A program made the position numbers and the translations under genes. This document shows positions 27,915 to 36,020 of a stretch of DNA of 64,000 nucleotides, one piece after another. The stretch is taken from the NCBI GenBank assembly GCA_001898625.1, contig MKUP01000010.1:310001-374000 (forward strand), written 5' to 3'. The stretch comes from Burkholderiales bacterium 67-32. Its GTDB lineage: Bacteria; Pseudomonadota; Gammaproteobacteria; Burkholderiales; Burkholderiaceae_B. Under the pieces are notes generated by a model, which was not told where the DNA came from, searched no databases, and worked only from the letters and a program-made list of their open reading frames with translations. The number at the start of each line of letters is the position of its first letter. Within the stretch, counting starts at the first letter, position 1.

Positions 27915-29198
27915 ATGCGACTGACCGATCACGAGAAGGCCATGCTCGACGGCGCGCATGGCGCGGCCAAGCAGAAGGCCATGGACCTGCTGCTGCGCTA
28001 CGGCAACGCGCTGGGCGCCGAGCGCCTGGTCGAGACCCGCAACGTGGCGGGTACGATCGGCGCCACCACGCCCTTCATGCGCAAGTTCGCCGACGAGCGG
28101 GGCGGCCTGGACGCGGTGTTCTCCGAGTTCAACCTGGACAGCGCCGAGGTGGTCGCCATCCCGCCCGTCGAGGTCTACAGCAGCCACCTGCAACAGGGCA
28201 TCGATCCCGAGCACGCGGCCCGGCAGGGGGTGGGCGAAGAGGTCGTGCGCATCTTCCGCAAGGGCGATGCCTACAGCGCGGGCCTGGGCGTGCAGCTCCT
28301 GAACACCTGCACGCCCTACCAGGTCGGCAACCTGCCGGCCCGGGGCGAGCACTGTGCGTGGATGGAGTCCTCGGCCGTCATCTACATCAACGCCGTGCTG
28401 GGCGCGCGATCGAACGCGGAGGGACGGGAGAGCACGGGCGCGGCCATGCTGACGGGCCGAATTCCGTATTGGGGCTACCACATCGAGTCCGAGCGGCGCG
28501 GCACCCACCTGGTGGAACTGGACATGCCCGTCGAATCGATGTCGGACTGGGGCATGCTGGGCTACTACGTGGGCGACAAGGTGCAGGACAGGGTGCCCGT
28601 CATCGTCGGCGCCGGGCTGGCGCCCAGCACCCTCAAGCTCAAGCACTTCGGCGCCGCGGCGGCGTCCTCGGGCGGGGTGGAGATGTATCACATCCCTGGC
28701 TTCACGCCCGAGGCGCCGACGGTCGAGGCGGCCTTCGGCGGCAACCGTCCGCGCGAAGTGTTCCGCTTCGGCCCCAGGGAGCTGCGCGAGACCTACGAGA
28801 ACCTGAACGCCACGGCGCGCGATCCCGACGTCGATTTCGTCATGCTGGGCTGCCCGCACTACAGCATCGAGCAGATCTGGGAAGTGTGCCGGCTGCTGCA
28901 GGGCAAGCGCGTGCACGAGAACACCCAACTCTGGATCTTCACGCCCCGGGCCACCAGACAGATCGCCGACCAGAACGGCTACACCCGGATCATCGAGGAG
29001 GCGGGCGGCTACCTGATGTCGGACACCTGTTCGGCGCTGGGGCGCGTCATTCCCCAGGGCACCAAGGTGGCGGCGGTCGATTCGGCCAAGCAGGTCCACT
29101 ACCTGCCGGCCATCATGGGCATACAAGCCTGGTTCGGCAGCACCGCCGATTGCGTCGAGGCCGCGGTAACCGGCCGCTGGAAAGGAGGTTTGCGATGA
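27915..29198 (+). CDS. Aconitase X catalytic (large) subunit
   Basis: A 427-residue DUF521/AcnX catalytic subunit, a [2Fe-2S] dehydratase distantly related to aconitase. Candidate cluster cysteines are in LLNTCTPYQVG, MLGCPHYS and MSDTCSALGR. Characterised bacterial AcnX proteins act as cis-3-hydroxy-L-proline dehydratases, while archaeal ones dehydrate mevalonate 5-phosphate. The ATG at 27915 has a strong AAGGAGGG site. The stop overlaps the small-subunit ATG by four bases, matching the two-polypeptide AcnX type. The substrate here is open; hydroxyproline is the precedent, not a demonstration. Confidence 0.9.
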   Translation: MRLTDHEKAMLDGAHGAAKQKAMDLLLRYGNALGAERLVETRNVAGTIGATTPFMRKFADERGGLDAVFSEFNLDSAEVVAIPPVEVYSSHLQQGIDPEHAARQGVGEEVVRIFRKGDAYSAGLGVQLLNTCTPYQVGNLPARGEHCAWMESSAVIYINAVLGARSNAEGRESTGAAMLTGRIPYWGYHIESERRGTHLVELDMPVESMSDWGMLGYYVGDKVQDRVPVIVGAGLAPSTLKLKHFGAAAASSGGVEMYHIPGFTPEAPTVEAAFGGNRPREVFRFGPRELRETYENLNATARDPDVDFVMLGCPHYSIEQIWEVCRLLQGKRVHENTQLWIFTPRATRQIADQNGYTRIIEEAGGYLMSDTCSALGRVIPQGTKVAAVDSAKQVHYLPAIMGIQAWFGSTADCVEAAVTGRWKGGLR

Positions 29199-29647
29199 GC
29201 GGGCAGGATCGTTCCACGGCCGTTTCCGAGGTCATCGTGCTGCAAGGCCGGGGCATCGTGGGCGGATGCGCCGAGGGCGAGGCGCTGGTCACGCGCGACC
29301 GGATCTCGGGCTGGGGCGGCATCGACCCGCGCACCGGCACCGTCATCGAGACCCGCCATGAACTGCGCGGCATCAGCTTCGCCGGCAAGGTGCTGGTGTT
29401 TCCCGGCGCGAAGGGGTCGTCGGGCTGGTCCGGCCAGTTCCACATCGCCCGCATCTCCGGCATGGCGCCGGCGGCGATGCTGTTCAACGAAATGACGACC
29501 AAGATCGCGCTCGGGGCCGTGGTCACGCACGCGCCGTCGGTTACCGATTTCGACATCGACCCCTTGTCGGTGATCGAGACCGGCGACTGGGTCCGGGTGG
29601 ACGGCGACCTGGGCCGGGTGGAAGTGACCAAGCGGGGCAGGGGCTAG
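29195..29647 (+). CDS. Aconitase X swivel (small) subunit
   Basis: A 150-residue DUF126 protein, the swivelling domain that completes the AcnX active site. The family's serine-rich motif is seen in FPGAKGSSGWSGQFHIA, followed by GMAPAAMLFNE and VVTHAPSVTDFD. It overlaps the large subunit by four bases and has AAAGGAGG just upstream of its ATG. As a separate gene downstream of the large subunit it matches the split bacterial form. It probably ends the transcript starting at the FAD oxidoreductase. Confidence 0.9.
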   Translation: MSGQDRSTAVSEVIVLQGRGIVGGCAEGEALVTRDRISGWGGIDPRTGTVIETRHELRGISFAGKVLVFPGAKGSSGWSGQFHIARISGMAPAAMLFNEMTTKIALGAVVTHAPSVTDFDIDPLSVIETGDWVRVDGDLGRVEVTKRGRG

Positions 29648-29739
29648 GCATTTCCCCGGTCGAGCACGATAATGAGCTGCCGCCCGGCAGTCAGCCGTGG
29701 GCGACCGGAGTCCCCGCAAACCAAGGTTCGGAGTTCACG

Positions 29740-30015
29740 ATGAAAAAAACGCTAGCAGTGTCCCTGACCGCCCTGTTCATAGCCCTGACCGGCCCCGCCC
29801 TGGCCGCCGAAAACACCCAGCAGAACAAGATGACCACCTGCAACAAGGACGCCGGCGACCGCAAGGGCGACGACCGCAAGGCCTTCATGAAGTCCTGCCT
29901 GTCCACCAAGAAGATGACCCAGCAGGAAAAAATGACCTCCTGCAACAAAGAAGCCACCGGCAAAAAAGGCGATGACCGCAAGGCATTCATGAAACAGTGC
30001 CTGAGCGCGAGCTAA
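29740..30015 (+). CDS. psiF: PsiF-repeat family exported protein
   Basis: A 91-residue periplasmic protein. A signal peptide ends at about Ala23 (LTGPALAAE) and is followed by two tandem PsiF repeats: KMTTCNKDAGDRKGDDRKAF and its copy KMTSCNKEATGKKGDDRKAF, each ending in a Cys-Leu-Ser motif. E. coli PsiF was named for phosphate-starvation induction, but no Pho box is evident here. The gene stands alone, with a hairpin-rich intergenic element downstream. Function is unknown. Confidence 0.88.
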   Translation: MKKTLAVSLTALFIALTGPALAAENTQQNKMTTCNKDAGDRKGDDRKAFMKSCLSTKKMTQQEKMTSCNKEATGKKGDDRKAFMKQCLSAS

Positions 30016-30045
30016 GCAAGCAAGCGGTGTTCCGCACCGAGACAG

Positions 30046-30130
30046 CCCCCTAGACCCAGGATGCGGTGGATCCGGCTCCGCCGGTCCACCCGCATCGCCC
30101 CCTGGGGGGCGCGCGAAGCGCGTAGGGGGG
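30046..30130. repeat. Hairpin-rich intergenic palindromic element
   Basis: Between psiF and the convergent aminotransferase gene lie nested inverted repeats. CCCCCTA at 30046-30052 pairs with TAGGGGG at 30123-30129. GCCCCCTGGGGGGC at 30097-30110 is nearly palindromic. CGCGC-GAA-GCGCG at 30110-30122 forms a small hairpin. An imperfect repeat of ATGCGG...CCGCAT type spans 30061-30096. It may act as a bidirectional terminator or be a dispersed REP-like element; no second copy is visible in this window. Confidence 0.5.
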
Positions 30131-30133
30131 GGA

Positions 30134-31393
30134 CTAAACCTGCAGGCTGTATTCCAGCGTAGCCATGCTGGCGGGCATGTCGACCTTGGCGCCCAGGTCG
30201 CGCATGGTCGAACCCAGCGCGTGCAGCGTGCGGAACAGGTTGTGGGCCCGGCACTGTTCGCCCATCTGGCCGATGCGGACGATGGGCTGCCCGAACGAGC
30301 CCGAGATCTCGACCCGGTAGCGTTCGGAGATATGGGCGCAGATACCGGTATTGGTCAGGCCTTCCGGCACCGTGATGCCGACCACCGAATTCAGGCGCGA
30401 GGCCGGCGGCGCATACAGGCGCAGGCCCATGGCCTCGATGCCGTTCTGCAAGGCGAAGGACGAGCGCGAGTGGCGCGCGAAGCGCACCGGCAGCGTCTCG
30501 GCGCAGACCAGGCGCAGCGCCTCGTGCAGCGCCAGCACGCCCGACACCGGCGCCGTGTAGTGGTAGGACCCCTTGTGCCAGAAGTTCTCGGCCAGCTTCG
30601 CATCCAGCACCCAGTGGGTATTGGGCGTCTTGCGCTGGCTGATGTGTTTCCAGGCATCGTTGGAGAACGCGATCAGCGACACGCCGGGGATCGACGACAG
30701 GCCTTTCTGCCCGCCAGTGATGACGGCGTCGATCTGCCAGTCGTCCATCTGCAGCGGCATGGTGCTGAGCGTGCAGACGGCATCGACCACGACCAGGCAG
30801 CCGTGCTTCTTGGCGGCCTTGGCGATGGCGGGCAGTTCGCGGTTGAAGACCGTATTGGAGGTCTCGCCCTGGACGATGGTCAGGACGTCGGGGCGGTGCT
30901 GCTCGATCGCCTGTTCCACCTGCTGGGCGGAGGCGGCCTGGTTGCCCTCGATTTCCAGCGTGACGACGTCGGCATCCAGGCGGCGGCTCATCTCGGCCAT
31001 GCGGGCGCTGAAGAAGCCGTTGACCACGCACAACACCTTGCTGCCCGGGGATACCAGGTTGCAGATCGCCATCTCCATCGCGGCCGAGCCCGGTCCGGCC
31101 ACGCCCAGCACCCATTCCGACTTCGTCTGGAACACGTAGCCCGCCATCTGCTTGACCTGCGAGATGATGGTCGACATGGTCGCGCCCAGGTGGTTGATGA
31201 CCACCGAATTGGCGTGGGCCACCACGTCGGGAATGGGCACGGGGCCGGCGCCCATCATCAGCAGGGGGTCGTCGGGCAGGATATCGCTCAGCAGGCGCAC
31301 GCGCGGCGGCTGCGAGTAGACAAGCGGGGGGTGGTCGGTCGAGGAAGCGGTGTCAGCGGTTTCTTCGGCGGCGCGAAGCGGACGGGTAGGCAT
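30134..31393 (-). CDS. Class V aminotransferase (alanine/serine-glyoxylate type)
   Basis: PLP enzyme of 419 residues from the alanine-glyoxylate / serine-pyruvate / ureidoglycine aminotransferase group. Seen are the start of the domain MMGAGPVPIPDVV, the phosphate-binding GPGSAAMEMAI, and the PLP lysine in GGQKGLSSIPG. The ATG at 31393 is preferred; an upstream TTG would abut the psd stop. It lies 30 bases behind psd on the same strand and may be co-transcribed, though the two have no obvious joint role. Substrate preference cannot be assigned from sequence. Confidence 0.87.
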   Translation of the reverse strand: MPTRPLRAAEETADTASSTDHPPLVYSQPPRVRLLSDILPDDPLLMMGAGPVPIPDVVAHANSVVINHLGATMSTIISQVKQMAGYVFQTKSEWVLGVAGPGSAAMEMAICNLVSPGSKVLCVVNGFFSARMAEMSRRLDADVVTLEIEGNQAASAQQVEQAIEQHRPDVLTIVQGETSNTVFNRELPAIAKAAKKHGCLVVVDAVCTLSTMPLQMDDWQIDAVITGGQKGLSSIPGVSLIAFSNDAWKHISQRKTPNTHWVLDAKLAENFWHKGSYHYTAPVSGVLALHEALRLVCAETLPVRFARHSRSSFALQNGIEAMGLRLYAPPASRLNSVVGITVPEGLTNTGICAHISERYRVEISGSFGQPIVRIGQMGEQCRAHNLFRTLHALGSTMRDLGAKVDMPASMATLEYSLQV

Positions 31394-31423
31394 GTTGGAT
31401 GAACGGCTGTGCGACAGCGTCAA

Positions 31424-32284
31424 TTATAGATTCACCGCGCGTCCGAGTGCCTGGCCCATGCGGAGTCCGCTGAGCGGCCCCAGGGCATCGCTCCAATCGA
31501 CCCGGCCGGCGCCGAACAGCAGGACCACGGTCGAGCCGAGCTTGAAGCGGCCCATTTCGGCGCCTTTTCCGAGCTGGATGGCACCGTCGTCGTAGCGCGT
31601 CGTCACGATGCGCGAGCCGTGCGGGGCGACCTGGCCGCCCCAGACGGTTTCCATGGCGCCCACGATCATCGCGCCCACCAGCACCATGGCCATGGGGCCG
31701 ATTTCGGTATCGAACAGGCAGGCCAGGCGTTCGTTGCGCGCGAACAGGCGCGGCACGGACCGGGCCGTGAGCGGGTTGACCGAGAACAGGCGCCCCGGGA
31801 TGTAGACGGTTTCGCGCAGGGTGCCGGCCACCGGCATGTGCACCCGGTGGTAGTCGCGCGGGGAAAGGTAGATGGTGGCGAAGCTGCCGTCCTGGTAGGG
31901 GCTGGCACGCCGGGCATCGCCGCCCAGCAGTTCCTCGGCGCTGAAATCATGCCCCTTGGCCTGGAAGATGCGGCCGGCGCGGATGGGGCCCAACTGGCTG
32001 ATGGCGCCGTCGGCGGGGCACAGGACGGCGTCCGGGGCGGGATCCAGCGGCCGCGCGCCGGGCTTGAGCGCGCGGGTGAAGAAGGCGTTGAAGTGCTCGT
32101 AGGCGGTGGGATCGGGCTCCAGGGCCTCGCTCATGTCCACGCCGTACCGGCGGATGAAGCGGGCGATGGCGGGGTTCTTCAGGGCGGCGACGCGGCAGTG
32201 CGCGAGGCGTCCGAACAGGCTGGAGACGAGCGCCTGGGGCGCGAGATGCTGGCCGTAGATGAAAAGCTGGTCTTTGATGGACAT
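31424..32284 (-). CDS. psd: Phosphatidylserine decarboxylase proenzyme
   Basis: Makes phosphatidylethanolamine from phosphatidylserine at the inner membrane. The 286-residue proenzyme contains the self-cleavage motif LGST ([11 protein letters not shown]); cleavage before the Ser gives the pyruvoyl group on the alpha chain. Other family segments are [25 protein letters not shown] and the late RFKLGS region. Length matches the E. coli type. The ATG at 32284 is the natural start ([10 protein letters not shown]). Confidence 0.95.
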   Translation of the reverse strand: MSIKDQLFIYGQHLAPQALVSSLFGRLAHCRVAALKNPAIARFIRRYGVDMSEALEPDPTAYEHFNAFFTRALKPGARPLDPAPDAVLCPADGAISQLGPIRAGRIFQAKGHDFSAEELLGGDARRASPYQDGSFATIYLSPRDYHRVHMPVAGTLRETVYIPGRLFSVNPLTARSVPRLFARNERLACLFDTEIGPMAMVLVGAMIVGAMETVWGGQVAPHGSRIVTTRYDDGAIQLGKGAEMGRFKLGSTVVLLFGAGRVDWSDALGPLSGLRMGQALGRAVNL

Positions 32285-32330
32285 GTCGGGGCCTCGCGGG
32301 CGAGGCAGGTTCGAGTTTGCGCCTGGGATA

Positions 32331-33347
32331 TTACAGCGGTGCGGACGAGCCGCGCACGACCAGCTCGGGCCGCAGGACGACCGTGGATGTCGTGCCCGGC
32401 ACCCCGCGCAGGCTGTCCAGCAACAAACGGGCCGCCCGAAAGCCCATTTCGTAGTGCAGGATGCGCACGGTGGTCAGGGGAGGGGAGACGCGGTCCATCA
32501 GCGGCATGTCGTTGTGCCCGACGACCGAGACGTCCTGCGGCACCCTGCGCCCCTGCGCCTGCAGGGCCTGGATCGCACCCAGCGCGATCAGGTCGTTGGC
32601 GGCGACGATGGCGGTGAATTCGGCCGCGGTGCCCAGCAGCCTGCGCGTGCCGTCCTCGCCGGCATCGCAGGAATAGGCGTCGCATTCGGCGTAGCCGGCC
32701 GGCTCCAGCCCGTGGGCGGCCATGGCCTGGCGAAAACCGGCCTGGCGCAGCGAGCCGGTGGACAGCGCCAGCGGGCCGGACAGATGGGCGATGCGGCGGT
32801 GGCCGATGGACACCAGGTGGTCGACGGCCAGTTTCATGCCCAGCATGTCGTCGCTGACGACGGCAGGCAGGCTGCCGTCTTCGTCGCGGCGGTTGACCAG
32901 CACGACCTTGACCTGGTCGCGCACCAGGCGCTCGACCAGCGGGTCGTGCAGGCTGGAGGTGGCGATGATCAGCCCCTCGACCCGCTGGGCCAGCATGCGG
33001 TCCGCGGCCTGGTCGGGCGCCTGTTCGTTGCCGGTGTCCGCCACCAGGACGAAGAAGCCCTCAGCCGCCAGCGCCTGTTCGATGCCGCGCAGGATGGGCG
33101 GGAACACCGGGTTGGTGATGTCGGGCAGCAGCACGCCGACCGTGCCGGAGCGCCCCGTGCGCAGCGCCGACGCCGCGCGGTTGACTCGGTAGTTCAGGGC
33201 GCGGGCGGCGGCCTCGACACGGCCCACCACCTCGGGGCTGACCATGTGGCGACGTTCGGGATCCAGCGCGCGCGAGGCGGTGGTCTTGTGCACCTGGGCA
33301 TGCAGGGCGATGTCGGCGAGGGTGGCGGCAGAGGAACGCTTGGGCAT
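32331..33347 (-). CDS. LacI-family transcriptional repressor
   Basis: A 338-residue LacI/GalR protein. The N-terminal helix-turn-helix ([20 protein letters not shown]) and hinge ([20 protein letters not shown]) are followed by a periplasmic-binding-protein-like effector domain with [16 protein letters not shown] and [13 protein letters not shown]. An ATG ten codons upstream is possible, but MPKRSS is the usual kind of beginning. It is divergent from the dioxygenase operon; the 16-bp palindrome at 33429-33444 is its likely operator. Effector unknown, probably a pathway intermediate. Confidence 0.93.
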   Translation of the reverse strand: MPKRSSAATLADIALHAQVHKTTASRALDPERRHMVSPEVVGRVEAAARALNYRVNRAASALRTGRSGTVGVLLPDITNPVFPPILRGIEQALAAEGFFVLVADTGNEQAPDQAADRMLAQRVEGLIIATSSLHDPLVERLVRDQVKVVLVNRRDEDGSLPAVVSDDMLGMKLAVDHLVSIGHRRIAHLSGPLALSTGSLRQAGFRQAMAAHGLEPAGYAECDAYSCDAGEDGTRRLLGTAAEFTAIVAANDLIALGAIQALQAQGRRVPQDVSVVGHNDMPLMDRVSPPLTTVRILHYEMGFRAARLLLDSLRGVPGTTSTVVLRPELVVRGSSAPL

Positions 33348-33398
33348 GGGCGAGATGATAGCGAAGTGCCGGCGCATGGTTCGAGGGAAATCTCCTTG

Positions 33399-33426
33399 TT
33401 GACAAGCGGAATGAACCGGATAAACT
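33399..33426 (+). promoter_or_regulatory. Sigma-70 promoter of the dioxygenase operon
   Basis: TTGACA at 33399-33404 is a consensus -35, followed after 16 bases by TAAACT at 33421-33426 as -10. Transcription would start near 33433, inside the palindrome at 33429-33444. This is one of the clearest promoters in the window. An RNA beginning there would leave an ATG at 33443 nearly leaderless, which supports the start at 33458 for the first gene. Confidence 0.7.
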
Positions 33427-33428
33427 GA

Positions 33429-33444
33429 ATGCTATCGATAGCAT
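33429..33444. promoter_or_regulatory. LacI-type operator palindrome
   Basis: ATGCTATCGATAGCAT is a perfect 16-bp palindrome with the central CG typical of LacI-family operators. It begins two bases after the -10 hexamer and covers the expected transcription start, so bound repressor would block initiation. The repressor gene lies immediately on the other side. A related imperfect site, TGCAATCGATGGCA, occurs at 33498-33511 within the first gene. Confidence 0.75.
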
Positions 33445-33457
33445 GAGGTTTTGCCAA

Positions 33458-34327
33458 ATGTTGCCCAGTACTCCCGAATCACTGACACCCATCGTTGTGC
33501 AATCGATGGCAAATACATCCGACGCCCGGGTCAAGGAACTGCTATGCAGCCTGGTCAGGCACCTGCACGCCTTCGTGCTGGAAACCCGCCTGACCGAGGC
33601 CGAGTTCGAATATGCGCTGGGCTACATCAACGCCATCGGCCAGGCCACCTGCGACACCAAGAACGAAGCGGTGCTGGTGGCCGACCTGCTGGGGGTGTCG
33701 TCGCTGGTGGCGCTGCTGAACAACGCCGACCACCACGGCGAGTCGGATGCCGCGCTGCTGGGCCCGTTCTGGCGCGCCAATTCGCCCAGCCTGGAACCCG
33801 GCGCGTCGCTCGCGGCGCCGGGCACGCCTGGCATTCCGCTGGAGGGCAGCGGGCGGGTGCAGGACCGCGAGGGCCGGCCGGTGGCGGGCGTCACGGTGGA
33901 CATCTGGCATGCCTCGCCCAGCGGCCTGTACGAAAACCAGGACGAAACCCAGCCCGACATGAACCTGCGCGGCCGCTACACCACCGACGAGAACGGCTGC
34001 TTCCGTTTTCGCTCGGTGCGGCCGGCCGGCTATCCGGTGCCGGTGGACGGGCCGGGCGGCGTGCTGCTGCGCGCCCAGGAGCGCCACGAGTTCCGGCCGG
34101 CGCACCTGCATTTCATGTTCTCCAAGCCCGGCTACAAGGTCCTGATCACCCAGGTCTACGCCGACGATTCGGAATTCCTGCACAGCGACCCCACCTTCGG
34201 CGTGACGCGCCGGCTGGTCGGCCAGTACCGGGTGGAGCCGCGCCCGGGCGGAGACGTCGCGGTGTTCGACCACTGCTTCACGCTGCTGGAAGGCGAGATG
34301 GTCTTCCCGCATCCCCCCATTCCCTGA
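33458..34327 (+). CDS. Intradiol ring-cleavage dioxygenase (hydroxyquinol 1,2-dioxygenase-like)
   Basis: Non-haem Fe(III) dioxygenase of 289 residues that cleaves an aromatic diol between its hydroxyls. An N-terminal catechol-dioxygenase dimerisation domain (RVKELLCSLVRHLHAF...) precedes the catalytic beta-sandwich. The four iron ligands are visible: Tyr in SGLYENQ, Tyr in RGRYTT, and two His in RPAHLHFMFSKPGY. Overall it most resembles hydroxyquinol 1,2-dioxygenases. The ATG at 33458 has GAGG ten bases upstream; ATG 33443 overlaps the operator and ATG 33506 would trim the domain. First gene of the LacI-controlled operon. Confidence 0.87.
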   Translation: MLPSTPESLTPIVVQSMANTSDARVKELLCSLVRHLHAFVLETRLTEAEFEYALGYINAIGQATCDTKNEAVLVADLLGVSSLVALLNNADHHGESDAALLGPFWRANSPSLEPGASLAAPGTPGIPLEGSGRVQDREGRPVAGVTVDIWHASPSGLYENQDETQPDMNLRGRYTTDENGCFRFRSVRPAGYPVPVDGPGGVLLRAQERHEFRPAHLHFMFSKPGYKVLITQVYADDSEFLHSDPTFGVTRRLVGQYRVEPRPGGDVAVFDHCFTLLEGEMVFPHPPIP

Positions 34328-34357
34328 TTTCCCCACGCATCTCCTAAGGAACTCTTC

Positions 34358-35125
34358 ATGACCCAAGCAACCCCATTCGCGCCGCAGGACCGCCTGGACG
34401 GCAAGGTGGCCGTGATCGCCGGCGGGACTGGCGCGATCGGCCATGCCAGCGCGCGGCGCCTGGCGGCCCGCGGGGCCCGCTGCGTGCTGCTGCACAACGG
34501 CGATCCCGCCGCCGCTGCCCGGGTGGCCGAGCTGCCCGGCGAAGGCCACGCCGAAGTCGTCGCCTCCATCACCGACAGTCCGGCCCTGAAGGCCGCGGCC
34601 GACCGCGTCCGCGCCGATTTCGGCACCTGCCACATCCTGGTCAACAGCGCCGGCTACACCAAGCCCGTGCCCGCGGCCGACCTGGACGCACTGACCGACG
34701 AACTGATCGACGACATCCTGAAGGTCAATTTCCGGGGCGTCTTCTCGACCATCCGCGCCTTCGCGCCCCTGCTCAAGGAAAGCGGCGACGGCCTGATCGT
34801 GACGCTGTCCTCGATCGCCGCCTTCACCGGCGTCGGCAGCAACCTGGCCTACGTCGCGGCCAAGGCCAGCGTCGACGTGGTGGGCGAGGCCCTGGCGCGC
34901 GTGCTCGCGCCGCAGGTGCGCGTGCTGTCGGTCAGCCCGGGCGTGGTCGATTCCGCCTTCGTGCCGGGCCGGGGCGCCGATTTCAACGCCAAGACCGCGG
35001 CCACCACGCCGCTGGGCCGCATCGGCACCACCGACGACATCGCCGCCGCGGTCGAAGCCTGCGCCACCTCGCTGCGCTTCGCCACCGGCACCCGCATCGT
35101 GGTCGATGGAGGACGCCACCTGTGA
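34358..35125 (+). CDS. SDR family oxidoreductase
   Basis: Short-chain dehydrogenase/reductase of 255 residues. Cofactor motif GGTGAIGHA, structural NSAG (ILVNSAGYTK), and catalytic Ser-Tyr-Lys as LSSIAAFTG...YVAAKAS; the C-terminus is GTRIVVDGGRHL. The Shine-Dalgarno AAGGA precedes the ATG. It follows the dioxygenase by 30 bases and overlaps the next gene as GTGA. In this context it might reduce a ring-cleavage product, a role a maleylacetate reductase normally plays, but that is inference. Confidence 0.9.
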   Translation: MTQATPFAPQDRLDGKVAVIAGGTGAIGHASARRLAARGARCVLLHNGDPAAAARVAELPGEGHAEVVASITDSPALKAAADRVRADFGTCHILVNSAGYTKPVPAADLDALTDELIDDILKVNFRGVFSTIRAFAPLLKESGDGLIVTLSSIAAFTGVGSNLAYVAAKASVDVVGEALARVLAPQVRVLSVSPGVVDSAFVPGRGADFNAKTAATTPLGRIGTTDDIAAAVEACATSLRFATGTRIVVDGGRHL

Positions 35126-36003
35126 ACCCGACCGTCATCACCTGCGCGATCACCGGCAACCTGACCAAGCCGGAGCAGACGCCGCACCTGCCCATCACGC
35201 CCGAACAGATCGCCGACTCGGCGCTGGAGGCGGCCCGCGCCGGCGCGGCGCAGGTCCACATCCACGTGCGCGACCCGCAAACCGGCCGGCCCTCGATGGA
35301 CGTCGGGCTGTACGACGAGGTCATCCGCCGCATCCGCGCGCAGAACCGCGAAGTCATCATCAACCTGACCACCGGCCCCGGCGGCCGCTACGTGCCGAGC
35401 GAGGCCGAGCCCCGCGTGGCCGGCCCCGGCACCACGCTGCTGCCGCCGGAAAAACGGGTCGAGCACATCGCGCGGCTGCGGCCCGACGTCTGCTCGCTGG
35501 ATCTGAACACCATGAACTCCGGCGCCGAGGTGGTCATCAACACCCCGCGCAACGTGCGCGTCATGGCCGGCGTCATCCGCGAGGCGGGCGTCAAGCCGGA
35601 ACTGGAGATCTTCGATAGCGGCGACATCCATCTTGCGCGCGACTTGATCGCCGATGGCACGCTGGACGGGCCGGGCATGTGGACCTTCGTCACCGGCGTC
35701 AAGTACGGCTTCGAGGCCACGCCCGAGACGCTGCTGTACGCCCGCAGCCTGTTGCCGGCGGGCGCGTTCTGGTCCGCCTTCGGGGTGGGCCGCCACGAGT
35801 TCCCGATGCTGGCGGCCTCCTTCGTGTCGGGCGGCCACGTTCGCGTGGGCCTGGAAGACAACATCTACCTGGCCCGCGGGGTCCTGGCGCCCAGCAACGC
35901 GGCGCTGGTGGAGCGCGCCGTGCGCATCGTGCAGGACCTGGGAGGAAGCGTGGCGAGCGCCGGCGAGGCGCGCGACATGCTGGGCCTGCCCATCAAGAAC
36001 TGA
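35122..36003 (+). CDS. Beta-keto acid cleavage enzyme (BKACE, DUF849)
   Basis: A 293-residue zinc TIM-barrel enzyme of the family of 3-keto-5-aminohexanoate cleavage enzyme (Kce). These enzymes react a beta-keto acid with acetyl-CoA, giving acetoacetate and a new CoA thioester. The metal motif HIHVRD, the DLNTMNSG segment, and GGHVRVGLEDNIYL with its metal-binding His and active-site Glu are all present. It starts with GTG at 35122, overlapping the SDR stop. Characterised family members accept varied beta-keto acids; a product of aromatic ring cleavage such as beta-ketoadipate is plausible here. Confidence 0.9.
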   Translation: MNPTVITCAITGNLTKPEQTPHLPITPEQIADSALEAARAGAAQVHIHVRDPQTGRPSMDVGLYDEVIRRIRAQNREVIINLTTGPGGRYVPSEAEPRVAGPGTTLLPPEKRVEHIARLRPDVCSLDLNTMNSGAEVVINTPRNVRVMAGVIREAGVKPELEIFDSGDIHLARDLIADGTLDGPGMWTFVTGVKYGFEATPETLLYARSLLPAGAFWSAFGVGRHEFPMLAASFVSGGHVRVGLEDNIYLARGVLAPSNAALVERAVRIVQDLGGSVASAGEARDMLGLPIKN

Positions 36004-36020
36004 AGGAACCGCTACCGATC

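Noticed and set aside
33443-33457. ATG at 33443 as the start of the dioxygenase gene
   Set aside because: It lies inside the LacI palindrome, only about ten bases from the predicted transcription start, and has no room for a ribosome site. ATG 33458 has GAGG upstream and suits the family N-terminus.
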